Part shown: piece after piece, positions 36,125-49,590 of the stretch
Position numbering within the stretch: position 1 is the stretch's first letter
How the letters are laid out: every line of letters begins with the position of its first letter
Assembly: GCF_000189635.1 (NCBI RefSeq)
Contig: NW_002476567.1
Location: 1,240,001 to 1,304,000 of the forward strand
Length of the DNA: 64,000 bases
From: Tetrahymena thermophila SB210
Taxonomy: Eukaryota; Ciliophora; Oligohymenophorea; Hymenostomatida; Tetrahymenidae
Direction of reading: 5' to 3'
Made by a program: the position numbers and the translations under genes
Notes under the pieces: model-generated
Database searches by the model: none
What the model was told of the DNA's origin: nothing
The model's input: only the letters and a program-made list of their open reading frames with translations

Positions 36125-39100
36125 ATGCAAACAGAAAAGTATAAAGTGAACTATGAAGATCCATCTTAATAAAATAAGTACCGAAGTACTTCCGTCGACA
36201 AATAATCTTCTAAAAAGAAGTTGTTGAGTGTTCACCAAAAGAATAAATCTGTTTCAATCAAAGAAGGACCATTTGATTAATATTTAGATCAACCCTAATA
36301 TCAGAAGTATTAATTGAAGGATAATAGATATTAAGAAAATGTTAGAAATAATTTACCTTCAGCTTTAATAAAAGTAAAAAAGAAATCGAAAAATAGAGAT
36401 TAAAATGAAAATTCTCAGATGTTTAATTAAGGGTTTGATTCTAAATTATGTTTACCTTAACTTTCAGAAAAAATCAACAAATTTGATGATTTAGAATCAA
36501 ATACTCCTGATGATAGTTTAATATTAGTGCATAGAATTCCAAATAGCTAAAGGTTTAGGTCTGAATACAAGTCTTCCTCTCCAGAGAGAGAAGCACTTTA
36601 TAATATCTAAAGTATTTAGCCAAACTCTAGATATACTAATTAAGATAATTAATATTAAGAAGCAAGTTACATTTAAGCTTAGAAAAAGTCAAGGAATTAA
36701 AGCGAGTTTATTAATTTCTTAGATTAAGGAGACTCTAATCCTGAAAAAGGATAAGTTTCTTATAAAACTTAAAGTGCAATGCAAGTTTAAAACCATAATC
36801 AAAATAAAGCTTAAGCTGCAGACAATATTAAAATTGGTATTTTGAAAAATAATATTTTAGAAAGATTCAAGCAGGGTAGTGCTTAATAAATACACACAAG
36901 TAACAACACTTAATAGCAGGATTAATAAGAACATTATCCTCTCAAAAGCTCATAAACTGTAGGTACAGACGAAGCTCTTAAAAGAGAGAAAAGAGCAAAA
37001 TCTTAATACGAATAAGTTCCATAAAAAAGGGATGACTCTCCATTTAGGAAAAGAGGGTATTAAGATAACAACAATTGCTTTTCTGAAAATAAATAAATCA
37101 TCAATAACAATAAATATTTATTTTACAATAAAAATAAATAATAAAATGATAATTAAATATATTAAAATTATAATGTAAATTATCCTCTGACTTCTTAGCT
37201 GGCCTAAAACAAACCAAAGAAAACCACTTATTTGCACAGGTCTTTTTAGAATAAATAGTAAATTTAATAAAAATAGGAAAGCAATACGAGATAATAGATA
37301 ACTAATTAGCTGCATGATTCTATCCTATCAAACAATATTTTATCTACTTCTGTGGATATAAATAAAAGTATGCTAAAAACAATAATCAATTCAACATATG
37401 CATAGTCTCAATTAAATAAAAGCAAACTTTTATCTCCTGATCCGAATTAGTCGTTAGACTTACATACCAGTTTCGATATTTCCATGTAACTTAAATAATC
37501 CCCTTCTTCACCCTTATCGTAATCTCAAACACGAAGTTTAAGCCATAATAGGCAGAGTCATAAATATCTGAAAGAAATATAGCAGTAGTAAAATAGTAAA
37601 TAAGCACTAACCAAAAACTCTCCTTTCCAAGCAAGCTTTTCAAATTTAAGTAATACTTAAACTAATATTAGAGAAAATAAGCAAAATCTAAATATTTCAC
37701 ATGATAATCAAACTAACTAAGGATACTCGTTTTCATAAAACACAAGCTAGCAAGTAAAATTTACAAAGTTAAATTTAAATTAAACTGTTAGCGGTTATAA
37801 TTTCGATGATTAATCTTCTAAGCATTCGTTTAGTTTGCTAAGTGCTAGATTACAGTAATCACAAAATAATCAATCCTTTTCCTCACCAAGATCAGTAACG
37901 ACAACTTCAAGTCATCATGAGAAGCTCATATACAAACACATTTAACAACTAATTTAGTAGAAAAATGGTATTTCTACGTCTTCAAATTCACCCATTCAGA
38001 AAAATTTGCAATCATTAAATGTTGAGTCTATTTTAAAAAGTAATGAAGATTGCAGCAGGTTCTTAAGACATTATTTTAACAAGGTAGAGATGCTGTTTAC
38101 TTCTATTGAGCGCAAAGACATGGATCATATTATACTTTTAGTTACTAATTTATTAGACTTACTAGTTGAAATGAATGAAATTTAATTATTTTGCTAGTTT
38201 GTTCTATTTTTGGGATACACTGCAAAGGACTTTAATCACATTGATAAAGCTATCTTCTTTTTTTAACAAGTTGATTTGCTAGCAAGTAAATAATAATTTT
38301 CTTTTTCAAAATTAATTTCAAATATACAATTAAAGATTTATTTAGACAATGGGCAGTTAAATCAGAAGCATTGATAAAGTTGGCAGAGTGTGCAAAAGAG
38401 ATTAAATTATATGACAGTTCTATCTTAATTTTGAAAAAAGCATTGCAATTTGTATGGCTTACTAAAGATCATGACAGGGAGCTTTCAATATACGATAATT
38501 TGGGATTAAATTACTTTTATCTTGGAGATTTAGAAAATGCATTTTATTACCATGAAAAATACATGAAAGGTGAAACTGAGGGTGAGTAAACTGCAACTAA
38601 GTAATTATCATTAAAAAATATCGAGTTTTTTGAGATGAAACAGTACAGAAAATAAAATAAGTTCACAAAGCTTGTTATGATAAATCTTTCTCTTCCAATA
38701 AAAAATATATTTGACAGTAATGAGTAGTCACCTATAATAAAAACAACTAGAGACAGAAACAAATTAAATCAGAACTAAATATAAAATTCTAATTATTAGA
38801 ATAACTCATTTAATATTTTCTAAGAAGAGTCTAATAACGCACAGGATAATTAACAAAATATGATAGATTTGATGAAATCGTAATCTGGATTCTTGCTAGT
38901 TCCTCTATGTGATTTTGATAAGCTCGTTACATACAAGTAAGCACAAATATTTTTTAAAATAAGAATAAATTTTTAAATATAAATAGGAATTGCGATGGAA
39001 AAAAAATAATATAAAAATTAGTTTCCAGCTAAGAGTATGAGTACATCGTCTAAGAAAGCAGAGGAAACAAAGGAGAATCTGATAATAAACCAAAGATTAA

Positions 39101-39518
39101 ATAAAATTCTGAAAATCTAGATCAAATTTAATAGGAAAGTAGTAAGTAGGTAAAAAAAGTAAGCCATAGAATACAACTTCCTGGTATTCTAGTGAAATAA
39201 AATTAAACTTTAAAACACGAAGAATTTAAGTAAATGCTGAGTAAAATGAAAGCTTCAAATTTGAATTTAGAAGAAAAAGTAAAAGAAATGATTAAGGATA
39301 AAACAAGTTTATAATAAATAATGGATAAAATAGAGCATAATGCTAAAAATAATAAAAACACTTCTTTCTAGCAGTAAAAGGTAAATCTAAATCATCTTGG
39401 TGAAGAAATGCAAACTAATAACAAGAAAAATTAAACTGATGCATATTATTTAAAAAAAAGGTATCTCTAAATATTAAGCGAAATAATAGGTGAATATGTT
39501 TTTAAAAAGTTATTTTGA
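36125..39518 (+). CDS. Large low-complexity protein with C-terminal TPR-like domain (about 1,090 aa)
   Basis: There are three exons with introns at about 38286-38356 and 38937-38986 (the first acceptor could be seven nt later). The first 635 residues are Gln/Asn/Ser/Lys-rich and probably disordered; TAA and TAG Gln codons are very frequent. Residues about 640-720 are helical (FLRHYFNKVEMLFTSIERKD, HIILLVTNLLDLLVEMNEI). Residues about 720-800 read as TPR-like helical hairpins, with ALIKLAECAKEIKLYDSSIL, FVWLTKDHDRELSIYDNLGL and YFYLGDLENAFYYHEKYMKG. These fit a family of ciliate TPR proteins with paired Y/F-Y-H motifs. The C-terminal 280 residues are charged and low-complexity. A scaffold role is inferred from the TPRs; no catalytic domain is seen. 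Confidence 0.8.
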
Positions 39519-40273
39519 AGCTCTAAAGGCTTTAAAGTAGGATTAATAAATCTAGCTTCTAATCATCTTATTCTTTCTTAACTTAAAAAATAAATCCATT
39601 AACAAATTTAAAAATAACTATTGACTATTTCATTGTATGTATTTCAAAGAATTAATTAATTTGTAAAAAAAAAACATTATTTTTGAATATTTATGTTAAC
39701 TAAATAATATTACAATAAGATAGTCTTAGGGATACTCATAAATAATCGCTTATAAGCTTAAGTTATTTTTAAATAAGTAATTAATAAGTTAAATTCTAAA
39801 AAAGTAGAACTCTATTAAAAAGCTTATTATTTTCTAAAAAATTAAATCTATATTGAAAAGCTGATTGCTTAAATTATAAAAAATCTTTTTTATTTTTGCT
39901 AATTTTATTATTTTACAATAATTAGATTTATAATTTGGTGACGATTCATTATAAAATTCTTCAGTTAAACAGAAAGAATAATTTAAAAAAATTCCATACT
40001 GTTCAGAATCAAATTTTAAAAAAAAAATTGTTGTGCCTGTTTAATATTTTTTAATTTATGAAGATAAATAATATTTCTTGAAAATATTTGTAGTAAGAAA
40101 GTAAATTAGTATTTTAATTTTTTTTTTAATTCAAAAAAGAAACAAATATTTTACATTTTTTATATCATTAATAATTTTAATTATAAGCATGTCAATTAAA
40201 AGAAATATTTTAATTTAAATTTTTTGAAGATTATTGGATAGAATAAATGGAATAATTATTTTAATTAGTTAGT
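39519..40273. other. Intergenic between convergent genes
   Basis: A+T-rich, no recognised element. Confidence 0.5.
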
Positions 40274-43200
40274 TCATTAGTTTTTTATATTTTCATTTTA
40301 TTTTGTCTTTTAATATTCTTAAATTCTTTTTATCCTTCTGCTATCACTTAATGGTATGAAGTTGTATAAATTAGGATCGGTTTTATTTTATTGCCTTTAT
40401 ATTTTTTCTAAAAGTAGCTTTATATAGAGTCTAGAATCCTAATTATTAAGTTGGGATTAGATTATATTTTCAAGTTTTTGGTCCTTTTTTGTATGAGGAC
40501 CTGCAATATCTAGAACATCATCTTTTGATATTTATTCATTCATCATTGTTGGCAATTTCTTTTTAATTCTTACAAAATTACTCTCTTCTAATAAGTGTGC
40601 GTGTCCATCTTGTAATATTTTATTAATATTTTTTATTCCTTTTTTTGTTTAATCAGCAAATTCTGAATTTGGAAAGATTTCATCTATTTTTAACTATTTC
40701 AGTAATGGTACACTATGGTCTTCAGTTAAATTAAAAGGATTAAAATGCTATTCCTTTTTTTGTCTTAACTTAGTATCTAAAATTTTTTTCATTTTCCTAG
40801 CAATTTAGTTGAGGTAAAATTCATTGTTAATTACTATAGCTTCTCTCTTTTGTTTTTCTTCTGTTATTGCATCATTAAATTTGTAATAGTGAAAGTATTT
40901 ATTTGAGTGCAATGATGTTTATTTTTAATTATTTTCTTTTATATTATCATCTTCATATTCTGTAAAGCAGGGACTGGCACTTCTTTTATTACTTGCTTGA
41001 TTAAAATCAAACTTTCCTAAAGTACTTGTTGGAATATGTGAAACAGCAGAGCGATTCTTCGCAAGTTTACTTATTGAAAGCCTAAGTTTGACTGACTCAG
41101 ATCTTTCCATTTTTTAACAGCTATTACTTCTCTCTGTTGACATGAGAGCATTTTCTTAGGCTTCGTTTTGTACTTGTTTAGATTATATTTCTTTTAAGTC
41201 TAACTGCTTTAATTCAATTGAATTTTTTTATGTCTTTACAATAAAACCTTAATTAGTTTAGCTTTGCCTTTTAATTATTTTATCATTTTAATTGCTTTTT
41301 TAGTTTAAAGCTATCAAAGAGAATTACTTTGCACGCTTTAAATTTTAGATGGAATCTTAATTTTTTGCTTAAACTTATGTTTGCAATTTGTTTGTACTTT
41401 ATTAAGTTGTGACACTTTTTTGAGACTCTGAAGATATTGAGTCTCTTTAAGTTTTTTTTTAAAGAAACTAACTTGTTTCAATCTTATTAGTAAACTGAAA
41501 TGATTGAACCTATTACTACTGAGGTACCTTAAAATCAGTGCCAACAAAATAAATAGAATCTTTTAATTCTTATTCTTTTTAAAGCTGTTTGGGATTTTAT
41601 TATAGATTTTAAAAAATATTGTCAACAGTTTAAGAAAATTTGCTCCCTCTACCTCTATCTATACTGTTAGATGAAGTGTTAATTTCATTTAATTAACGCA
41701 TAATGGAAGGTTCATCTTCTAAATTGTGGTTATCATTTTTCGAAAAGCGGTTTCTTGCTTTACTCTAAATTTCTCTCATACTCAATGTATCTGAAGATAA
41801 TTTATTTAAATGGTTTTGTAATTTAATTGAAGTACGATTTGCTTTTATGCTATTATTAAAATAATTTCCTTCCTCATATCCTGTACTTTTAGAAAAAGAT
41901 TCATCAGAAGTATTAATAAGACATTTTTAAGATAAAAAATTGCTTTTATTAAAATAGCTTAGTGTTTTTCTTGCACTAAGATTTCCTTAATCTGAAGTTT
42001 AATCATTTTATATATTTTAAGGTGATTCCGTATTCTGATTTAACATTTGTGGATTATTATACGAGTTAATCTATGAGTTCTTGTTAAACAAAAATTTTGA
42101 ATTTGGATCTTCTTCGTAAGCATCAAAATAAATGAATTAAGTAGATTTTTTTTTAATTTCCTCAAGTTCTTGCTTATCAAATTTATTAGATAAATCAAAT
42201 TAACTCTAAACTTATTTAGTAGTATTTTATAGCTATGCTCTCCATTATTGTTTTGTCTGTAGCATAGCTTTTTAATTTTTTCCAATTTGTTCAAAGTACT
42301 TCATAAAAACAGTTATTCTAATTCTATAAAGACTCACTTACACACTTTTGCAAACAGCTTAATATTTTCTTTCAGTTGATTCGATAAAATCCTCCCCAAA
42401 AATCTCTCCTTTAGAAAGTACTGCAATGTACCGAAAGGTTTCTGTCTTTTAAAAACTGTCCCTGTATTTCCTCCTGCAATTATTTGAAAGTAAAGCTACT
42501 TTTTACTCCATTTCTATTTGCTGAATTAATTTAGATGGGTCAATAAATATTTCTTGTTAGTTATCAGAATTATTTATATTTTTCTGCTTCAACTCAACTT
42601 CACCTTCTTCAATAAAGTACAAATAATCATTTTTATCTCCCTAATAAATTATTTTAAATAAGAGTTTTTTTATTTACAGTTTTGCAAAATAAATAAAAGT
42701 AATCAGTAAATTAAAAGATTTCTATAAGCGTAAGAAGTAAATTTTAATTAATAAAGCATGTAAATAAGATTAGTAGTCTAATTTGTTTGTGGTAAATTAA
42801 CTTTTGAGTAAAACAAACAAGTAAGCAAACTGGTAAATTGAAATAGTTAAAAAGTATTTTTACTTAATTATATATTATCTATGACCGACAAATATTAACT
42901 TTATCGCTGCTTCGAACTATGCTTTCTACAACAGAATCATCAAACTTAGAAAACAAATCATTTTTTTTAAACATTTATATAACTTGATAATGAGGATAAT
43001 AATAGTTGATCATTTTATAATCGAACTGCATGAATATTTCATTAAAATCTTTCAAGTCTAAAGATGCTAAATGAACTGTAGTTTTTGAAAAAATACTTGA
43101 TGTCCTATTGCATCTGTACCTCAGAGCTTAATCTCCTATATGAGTTGGTCCTTCTATCTAGTTAACTATCTTGTAATTCGGATTTTTAAAGAGTATATAA

Positions 43201-43808
43201 TCTTCTGCCTTAACAAAGCAATAAATATCAGTAGAACCTAGCTATTACGCTTAAGTTATTTTTTCTTTTACTCTTTTCTCAACTTCTTTATCTTTCTATG
43301 ATGATGGTACTAATACCCAGGCAGAGCCCTTCATCATAATGTACATTTTTCGAGGACTCTCACCATATGAAATTATTTCTTAGTAAGGGTTAAAGTAGAA
43401 ATATTATAAACGCATGCAAAGTTTGTTAAATCTTTATTCTTCATCTAAAAAAGGCTTATAATACTCATACAAGGAAGTTTTCTTAATAGCTTGCTAAATT
43501 AATTTTATTTCTCTTTGGCTTCTCTTATACGGATCTTTATTCAGAATTTGGATTGCTATAGATAAATCATCATCGTTTGTGAAGCAAAATTCTTCATTAA
43601 TTGGCTCCTCTTATTCTAAATGGTAACTAAACCCAGAGATCTGAGCATGCTGAGATCTACTTCCTAAAAATGCTGAAACAGGAGTCTAAAGTTTAGATGT
43701 TCTAGGGGACATAATTGGCATGAGCTCCAAGTTATTTTTAGGCTAAGAATTTGAAACTTTCTTATCACATATCTGATCTGATAGTTTAATTCTTAAAATT
43801 TACTTCAT
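40274..43808 (-). CDS. Protein with two cyclic-nucleotide-binding domains (1,103 aa)
   Basis: Exons are 43808-42864 and 42640-40274, separated by a 223-nt intron within the second CNBD (NQ|GDKND). CNBD 1 covers about residues 130-290: FNPYQEIISYGESPRKMYIM and the cassette-like HIGDQALRYRCNRTSS, which keeps the Arg-Thr-Ser of a phosphate-binding cassette. CNBD 2 covers about 295-420: GDKNDYLYFIEEGEVELKQK and LSKGEIFGEDFIESTERKYQ; it lacks the Arg-Ala/Thr pair, so it may not bind nucleotide. The remaining 680 residues are Asn/Lys/Ser-rich, probably disordered, with no kinase, channel or transmembrane part. It could be a regulatory or scaffold protein in cAMP/cGMP signalling, which ciliates use in ciliary motility; that link is inference. 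Confidence 0.85.
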
Positions 43809-45150
43809 TAACCAATAATAATTTTGAATGAAATTTTGATTATAGATTACTTTATTAAAAAAAGTTAGTATGTTTTTATTTATTTTTAATTAATGATTTA
43901 AAATATTATATCTATGTACAAACCACAGTATTTATTTATTATCTATATATCAATGTATATAAATGAATTTTTACTGAAAAATAGCTAGTTAATTATTTTT
44001 CATTTTTATTTTAGTAGAAATAATTATAAAATATTTTAATGTTTTCTCAAATTAAACTATGGAATTAATGTTATTTTTTAAAATTTTGGATAAGCACTAG
44101 AAACTTGCCTAAGAATCATGCTTTATATGTACTTAAAATAGTCAAGGTAGAATAATTTATTAAATTAATAAAAAAATACTGACTTTAAGTGAAAAATTTT
44201 TATCATTTGTTTTATGATAAATAAAATATATTTTATTGTTTTTTAATTCAATTTAGGAATAATTAAAAAAATAAGTTTATTTTATTATTAATATAAAAAT
44301 CATACTTTTATTTAAAGTTAATTTTTACAAAATTTAAAAATCAATTTGTAAAAAAAATAATCAATCAAAATAAATAAATATTTTTTTTAGAAGTTAATAG
44401 AAAGAATTATTCAAATTAAATAAAACAAATTAATTCTAATAAATAAATAATATAAAAAGTTAAAATCTTCTTCAAACTTGAATTTATTTTTTATAATAGC
44501 TATAGATTGAAGAAATTCTCTTCAAACTAATAATGTGTTTAAAAAATAAAATTTAGGCATAATTTAACTTTGTTGATGAATATTATGATTAAAATATAAA
44601 AATACACTAAATAGTGCACATTAGAAAAACATAATTTATAAATTTTTGCAAAAAAAATGAATTTAAGAAACAATTTAAGGTTTACTTATTTAAAATATCT
44701 AATACAAATTATATATTCATTGCTTAAAGATCTTAATAGTTAAGATATAATTAATCGATTTTACTAAAAATAGCATAAAAAATCCTTTTTTTTCTAATTA
44801 GAGATAAATAATTAATTTTGTGTTAATCATAATAAAAACAAAATTTTTTTAATTACAATTTATATTTTTAATTATTTTAAAAAAATTTATAAAATATTTT
44901 AATGAGAGAAATAAGCATCATATTACATCGCATAACCATATAACTATGTTAGTAAAAGTTCAAAGAAAAGTTAAAGAAAAAAAATATGAATAAGAATAGA
45001 TAAAAATATACATAGTTTATATAATTAGGAATATATTTGTATACTATAAAGAAAAGTTAATATTAAAAATAATAATTATTTATTTTGTTAAGAATTCAAA
45101 ACAATCAAAAAAAAATAAAATAAACACATTAGCAAATTTATATTAAAAAG
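43809..45150. other. Intergenic between divergent genes, 1.3 kb
   Basis: Very A+T-rich, probable promoter region for the CNBD gene and eIF3j. No repeats or reading frames are recognised. Confidence 0.5.
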
Positions 45151-45870
45151 ATGGGTGACTGGGACGAAGACTGGGAAAGCGCTGACATTAAAATTGAATA
45201 AGCTTAGAATCAATTTGCCAAAGAAGATGCTGTTGATACCTTAGCTCTTGAAAAGAAAGCCAAGGAAGAAGAAAAAAAAAAAGCTGAAGAAGAAGCAAAA
45301 AAGAAAAAGGAAGAAGAAGAAGCTAAGGCTGCAAAAAATAAAAAGAAAGGCCCTTAAAAAATCGTTTACACTGATTAATTCAACATGCCAGACACTTCCA
45401 AGAAATTAACCTAACTTAAGGAAGAAAAACGTAAAAAATAAGATATAAATGATATGTTTGACGGTGCCAATCACGAATTCAATGAACATCTTTAAAATAT
45501 TGAATTACAAGAAGCTGAAGATTTTGAAGTTTTAGGATAACTTCTCGGAAATAAATTATGCGATCCTGATTATCTTAATATCCACATTGAAGACTTCTTC
45601 AAGAATCTCTTACAAAGCACTTATGAAAAACTTACTTCTAAGGAACTCTAAGAAATATTAAGCAAAACTACAGTCCTTCTATAGTAAAAGCAAAGAGAGG
45701 AAAAAGGAAATGCTAAAAATAACAGTAAAAAGGGTAAAGGTCCTAACATTGGAGCTAAAAATGTTGCTAAATACAAATAAAAGGGATCCGATAGTGAATC
45801 TAACGAAGATGATGAAGATGAAGATAATTATAACTACAAGGCTAACTTTAATGAGGATGACTTCATATGA
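45151..45870 (+). CDS. HCR1/EIF3J: Translation initiation factor eIF3 subunit j (239 aa)
   Basis: This intronless gene encodes 239 aa. The N-terminus MGDWDEDWESADIKIE carries the acidic Trp-rich motif typical of eIF3j. A Lys/Glu-rich coiled coil follows (about residues 35-75), then QKIVYTDQFNMPDTSKKLTQ. The folded dimer domain covers about 100-185, with LGNKLCDPDYLNIHIEDFFK and LTSKELQEILSKTTVL. The basic segment KKGKGPNIGAKNVAKYKQK and an acidic C-terminus ending NEDDFI match family members (DDFM/DDFI end). eIF3j binds the 40S decoding centre and eIF3b and helps in start-site selection and recycling. Length and domain order are normal. Codon use is richer in G+C than in neighbours, as expected of an abundant protein. 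Confidence 0.92.
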
Positions 45871-45914
45871 TTAAAAAGTATTATTAAAAATATAAGATTA
45901 AAATTAGTATTTAT

Positions 45915-46880
45915 TCAGATGTATATAGTTAGTAAGTTAGTTTAATATGCATGCAGCCATAGCTATATCTAGAATTTGCTTTTAGCTTCAATTAATTCAT
46001 ATTTTTCATACTCTTTTTTATACTCTTTTCATTTCGTTTTTGATTATTCAATAAATTGATTTAACACCATTTTATTATCTTAATTTAATTAATATCTTTC
46101 CAAAATTTAAAGTCTTCACTAAAATTTGTACCTTTGCTTGAGCCAAATATATTTTTACCTTTTTAATATAAATAACTATTTTCACTCTTGGTTGCTAATA
46201 TTATAATCTTAGAATTATTTTGCACATGTAAAAGGAATTAATAATCCCGAAAATTTTTATAAATTTCTTAAATTCGTTTGAATTATTTATTATCAACATT
46301 CAATATGATGATTCTAAAATCTTTTAAATCAATAGATTTAAACCTCAAATTATATCTTTGTAAATAATTATTGATAAATACTAAAAAATGTTTATTTAGT
46401 AAGGTATTTTGATTTATTAACTGGTTTAAAATAAATAATTGTTTTGAAATTGAATACAGTAATACCAGTAAATCTAATTACCCTTATAAACTAAGCACTC
46501 GTTGAAAATTGGCTTAAATGTTTCACCATTTTAACATTTTCATTATAAGAGCCATCTATATAATGGTCTTCTACCTCTGTATATTCTAAGTAAAACTTTC
46601 CATCCTTAAGATGCTCTGTTTTGATAGATTTTAAATTATAATCAATATTATAATATTGATAAGTAGGGTATGATTTTTTTTTTAGAAATACTTACGATTA
46701 TTTATTCTTTTATGCTTTTCCTTCTTAATATTAAACTATATTTTTAAATAAAATTAATATTATTTTTGTAAAACACTTTTTCTTTGTTAGTCGGAAGCTT
46801 AATAATCACACTAACAATTATTGATAATAAATTATTTTATGGAATTACAAATTAAATACTAAATAGCAATAACTTAAAAA
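45915..46880 (-). CDS. Spliced gene of unknown function (5' end unresolved)
   Basis: Coding with the ciliate code, but in four pieces. My best model joins about 46880-46777, 46735-46466, 46380-46066 and 46024-45915, with GT...AG introns of 41, 85 and 41 nt (46776-46736, 46465-46381, 46065-46025) and TGA at 45917-45915. Pieces read well: CDYQASDQQRK, HLKDGKFYLEYTEVEDHYID, YNLRFKSIDLKDFRIIILNV, KGKNIFGSSKGTNFSEDFKF and EYKKEYEKYELIEAKSKFQ. A candidate start is an ATG near 46965, but I could not join it in frame. The middle part alternates hydrophobic beta-like strands with charged turns. I do not recognise the family. The third intron is the weakest; without it the frame continues to a different C-terminus. 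Confidence 0.45.
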
Positions 46881-47264
46881 CAAAACGATTTTATTTATTT
46901 ATTTATAAAATAAATAATTTATAACAGTATAAGCTAAATAATAATTAATTTTTAAAAATTTTTTCATTACAAAAATCATTAATTAAGTCTGAAAATAATT
47001 ACAGAATTTTCAGTGTAGAATGTAATTAAGATATTTGATTTTATAATTAGACATTAACAATTTTTAATATGATGCAATTTCTATAAATTCATCAAAATAT
47101 TTAAAAGATAATTTTTTTAAAAAAAATAACAATAAATATAAATTGTTAACGCAGCCAATATTTTAATAGCAGTAGGATTTAGTAAATATTGTAAGATCGA
47201 GCACTTTTTACAGTAGGAATTTAAAATAAATTATAAAAAGCAAAAGCATATTAATTTATTTGTC
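46881..47264. other. Intergenic or 5' exon region between divergent genes
   Basis: A+T-rich spacer. The first exon of the minus-strand gene may lie here. Confidence 0.4.
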
Positions 47265-48788
47265 ATGGAATACAATTGGGTCTTAGAGAGATATAAGCAA
47301 ATGCATCCAGATCCAATAGCAGTTGAAAATTAGCAATGCAATTTAGTGGGAGGAAGCGGATTGATTGTTTAAATGATTTTAGGATTCCTTTCTTTTACAG
47401 TTTTAGTTTACAAAAGAACATAGGAGAAACCTTAGCGACCCTTCAAAATTTGGCTTTTGGATAGCTCTAAATAAGTACTTAGTTCTCTTTTTGCCCATTT
47501 AGCTAATATGATATTTTCAATCGTTTTAACTACTCCTGAAGAGGGAGAATCAATTCCTCCTCCAAGCTTAATCTCTAATCATGCATTATATATCTACGGT
47601 TATTATTAAAAAATAAAAATGGATAATAACTTTAATCTCGTTTCTATTGATGAGTAAAATGATCCATGTAATTATTATTTTGTGACTGTTGTCATTGACA
47701 CTTCATGTGGAGTCTTTTTGGCTTGTTTTTTGTTGCTTTAGTTAGATAATCTGCTCAAAAGAAAAGGCTGTGAAAACCTCCGTACTGGAAATTATTACAA
47801 AGAAACCAAAGTTTTTAAAAAAAGGACTATAGTAGACGAAAATTAGAATATAATGAATATACCAATGGAAGACGTCAATTATATAGAAATAGACTATCTT
47901 ACTTGGCTTATACAACTAGCTATTTGGCTCACTTTAACATTTATTTCTAAAATGATTTTATTCTTTGTGCAGGCTTTATTAAAATATCCTCTTGGTTTAG
48001 CTAGTTACTTCCTTTTGTACTGGCTTAACAGCATGCCAGTTGTTAAACTCGTTTTTGTTATGATTATAATTCCTACAATTATGAACGGTATGCAATTTTG
48101 GATACAAGATAATGTACTTAAGAAGAAGAGCTATGCAGCTGATACCGAAGATATAGAAGAAGATGACCAAGACAACGAAGATATAATTATTAAAAAGAAT
48201 TTCTATGTTAGTGAATTATATGCAAATGAAGAATAGTATTCCACATAGATGCAAAGACACATAGAAAGAAGAGATTCAAAAATTTTACCTAATACTTTGT
48301 AGGTGTAATAACCATCAATTGACTCTATCTCGTAGCTTCACAATGTCAGTTTTACTAAAAACTATCATGAAAATAAGAAAAAAGATTCTTTTACTGTAAT
48401 ATGCTCAGAAATTACTTAAAATATCTAAAATACATTATATAAAGGAGATACTAATTAGGCATATGAAGGAGATTAAAGCTCCTTAAATAAAGGTTTTGTT
48501 ATGTCTAGTATAAATACTCCAGTAAATAGCGAATTTGCAGAATCAACCCCGAATGTTTTGAATGCAAATATTCTCAATAATAATAATAATAAATTTTCTA
48601 AATTCAAAGATATATAACTTGATCGTTCTCCAACAACAGAGTCAATGGGCTAAGATTTATAGGCTAATAGTTTATAAAAATTTTAGTCTAAATAAAAATC
48701 TAATTAAATTTTAGAGGAAGTAAGTTAGTTATCATAAACTCCTTAAAAAAATGCAAATAATTCTTTCAATAGAAATAAACCTTACTGA
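47265..48788 (+). CDS. STIMATE/TMEM110-family ER membrane protein (507 aa)
   Basis: Intronless, 507 aa. The first 290 residues match the TMEM110/STIMATE family: CNLVGGSGLIVQMILGFLSF opens segment 1 (about 32-52); KIWLLDSSKQVLSSLFAHLAN precedes segment 2 (about 75-95); NDPCNYYFVTVVIDTSCGVF is segment 3 (about 141-164); segments 4 and 5 lie at about 210-237 and 258-280 (VKLVFVMIIIPTIMNGMQFW). In animals STIMATE sits in the ER at plasma-membrane contacts and promotes STIM-Orai calcium entry; fungi and protists have relatives. After residue 285 an acidic stretch (EDIEEDDQDNEDI) leads into a 200-residue Asn/Gln/Ser-rich tail not found in the animal protein. A role in calcium homeostasis is inference from family. 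Confidence 0.85.
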
Positions 48789-49590
48789 CCAACCCTTTTA
48801 TATTTCTTTCTTTACATTTTTATTTTTTTGTCATTTTGTAATTTTAATTTTCAATATTTGAGTCAATATTTTACTCTAACAAACAAATTCAATTAATTAT
48901 CATTACTTTATAAGATTTTAAGCCTTTAAAATATAAAACTTTGTTTATTATTTTCTGTAAATAAATTCAAATATATATAAGTTGCAAATAAAATTATATT
49001 TAATGTAAGATAGTTTTTAATCAGAATATTTCTTTTCTTCAAACTATATTTAAATCCATAAAATTATATGCCAAATATAAATTTTTAATAATAACACATG
49101 ATTGAAATAGAATTTAAGATATTACGGTGTAGTTCACTAAAATTTCTCTCGCCAACTAACTAAATAACTAATTAGCCAAATATTTATGTTTAACTTTTAT
49201 TTATTATGTATATCTGGTAATTAAGTGAAATTATAAAGTATTAATTGTCTGTTTATCAACTATTATTTTATAGATTGATTGATTATATAAAAATATAGTT
49301 TTGATGTATATAGAAATGAATTAATATTAATTATAAAATAAAATACTATCTAACTTTTGAATAATTTATAAATTTACTTGATTATTTTTTATTTTTATTT
49401 TTAAACGATAATAAAATTTAAAATAATATTTAATATTAGGTAGGTTTCTTTAATTTAAAGATTAAACATTATTATTAAAAACATGCGCTTTTAATTTAAA
49501 CAAAAAGATCTCTTTTGTAAAATAATTAGTTTAAAAGTTAATCAAAAGTAAAACAAAATTGATAAATAAAAAGGATCAAAGATTTTATAG
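48789..49590. other. Intergenic between plus-strand genes
   Basis: A+T-rich, no recognised element. Confidence 0.5.

Noticed and set aside
46668-46684. Homopolymer frameshift at a run of ten A residues in the 45915-46880 gene
   Set aside because: A 41-nt upstream intron (46776-46736) explains the frame change without an indel.
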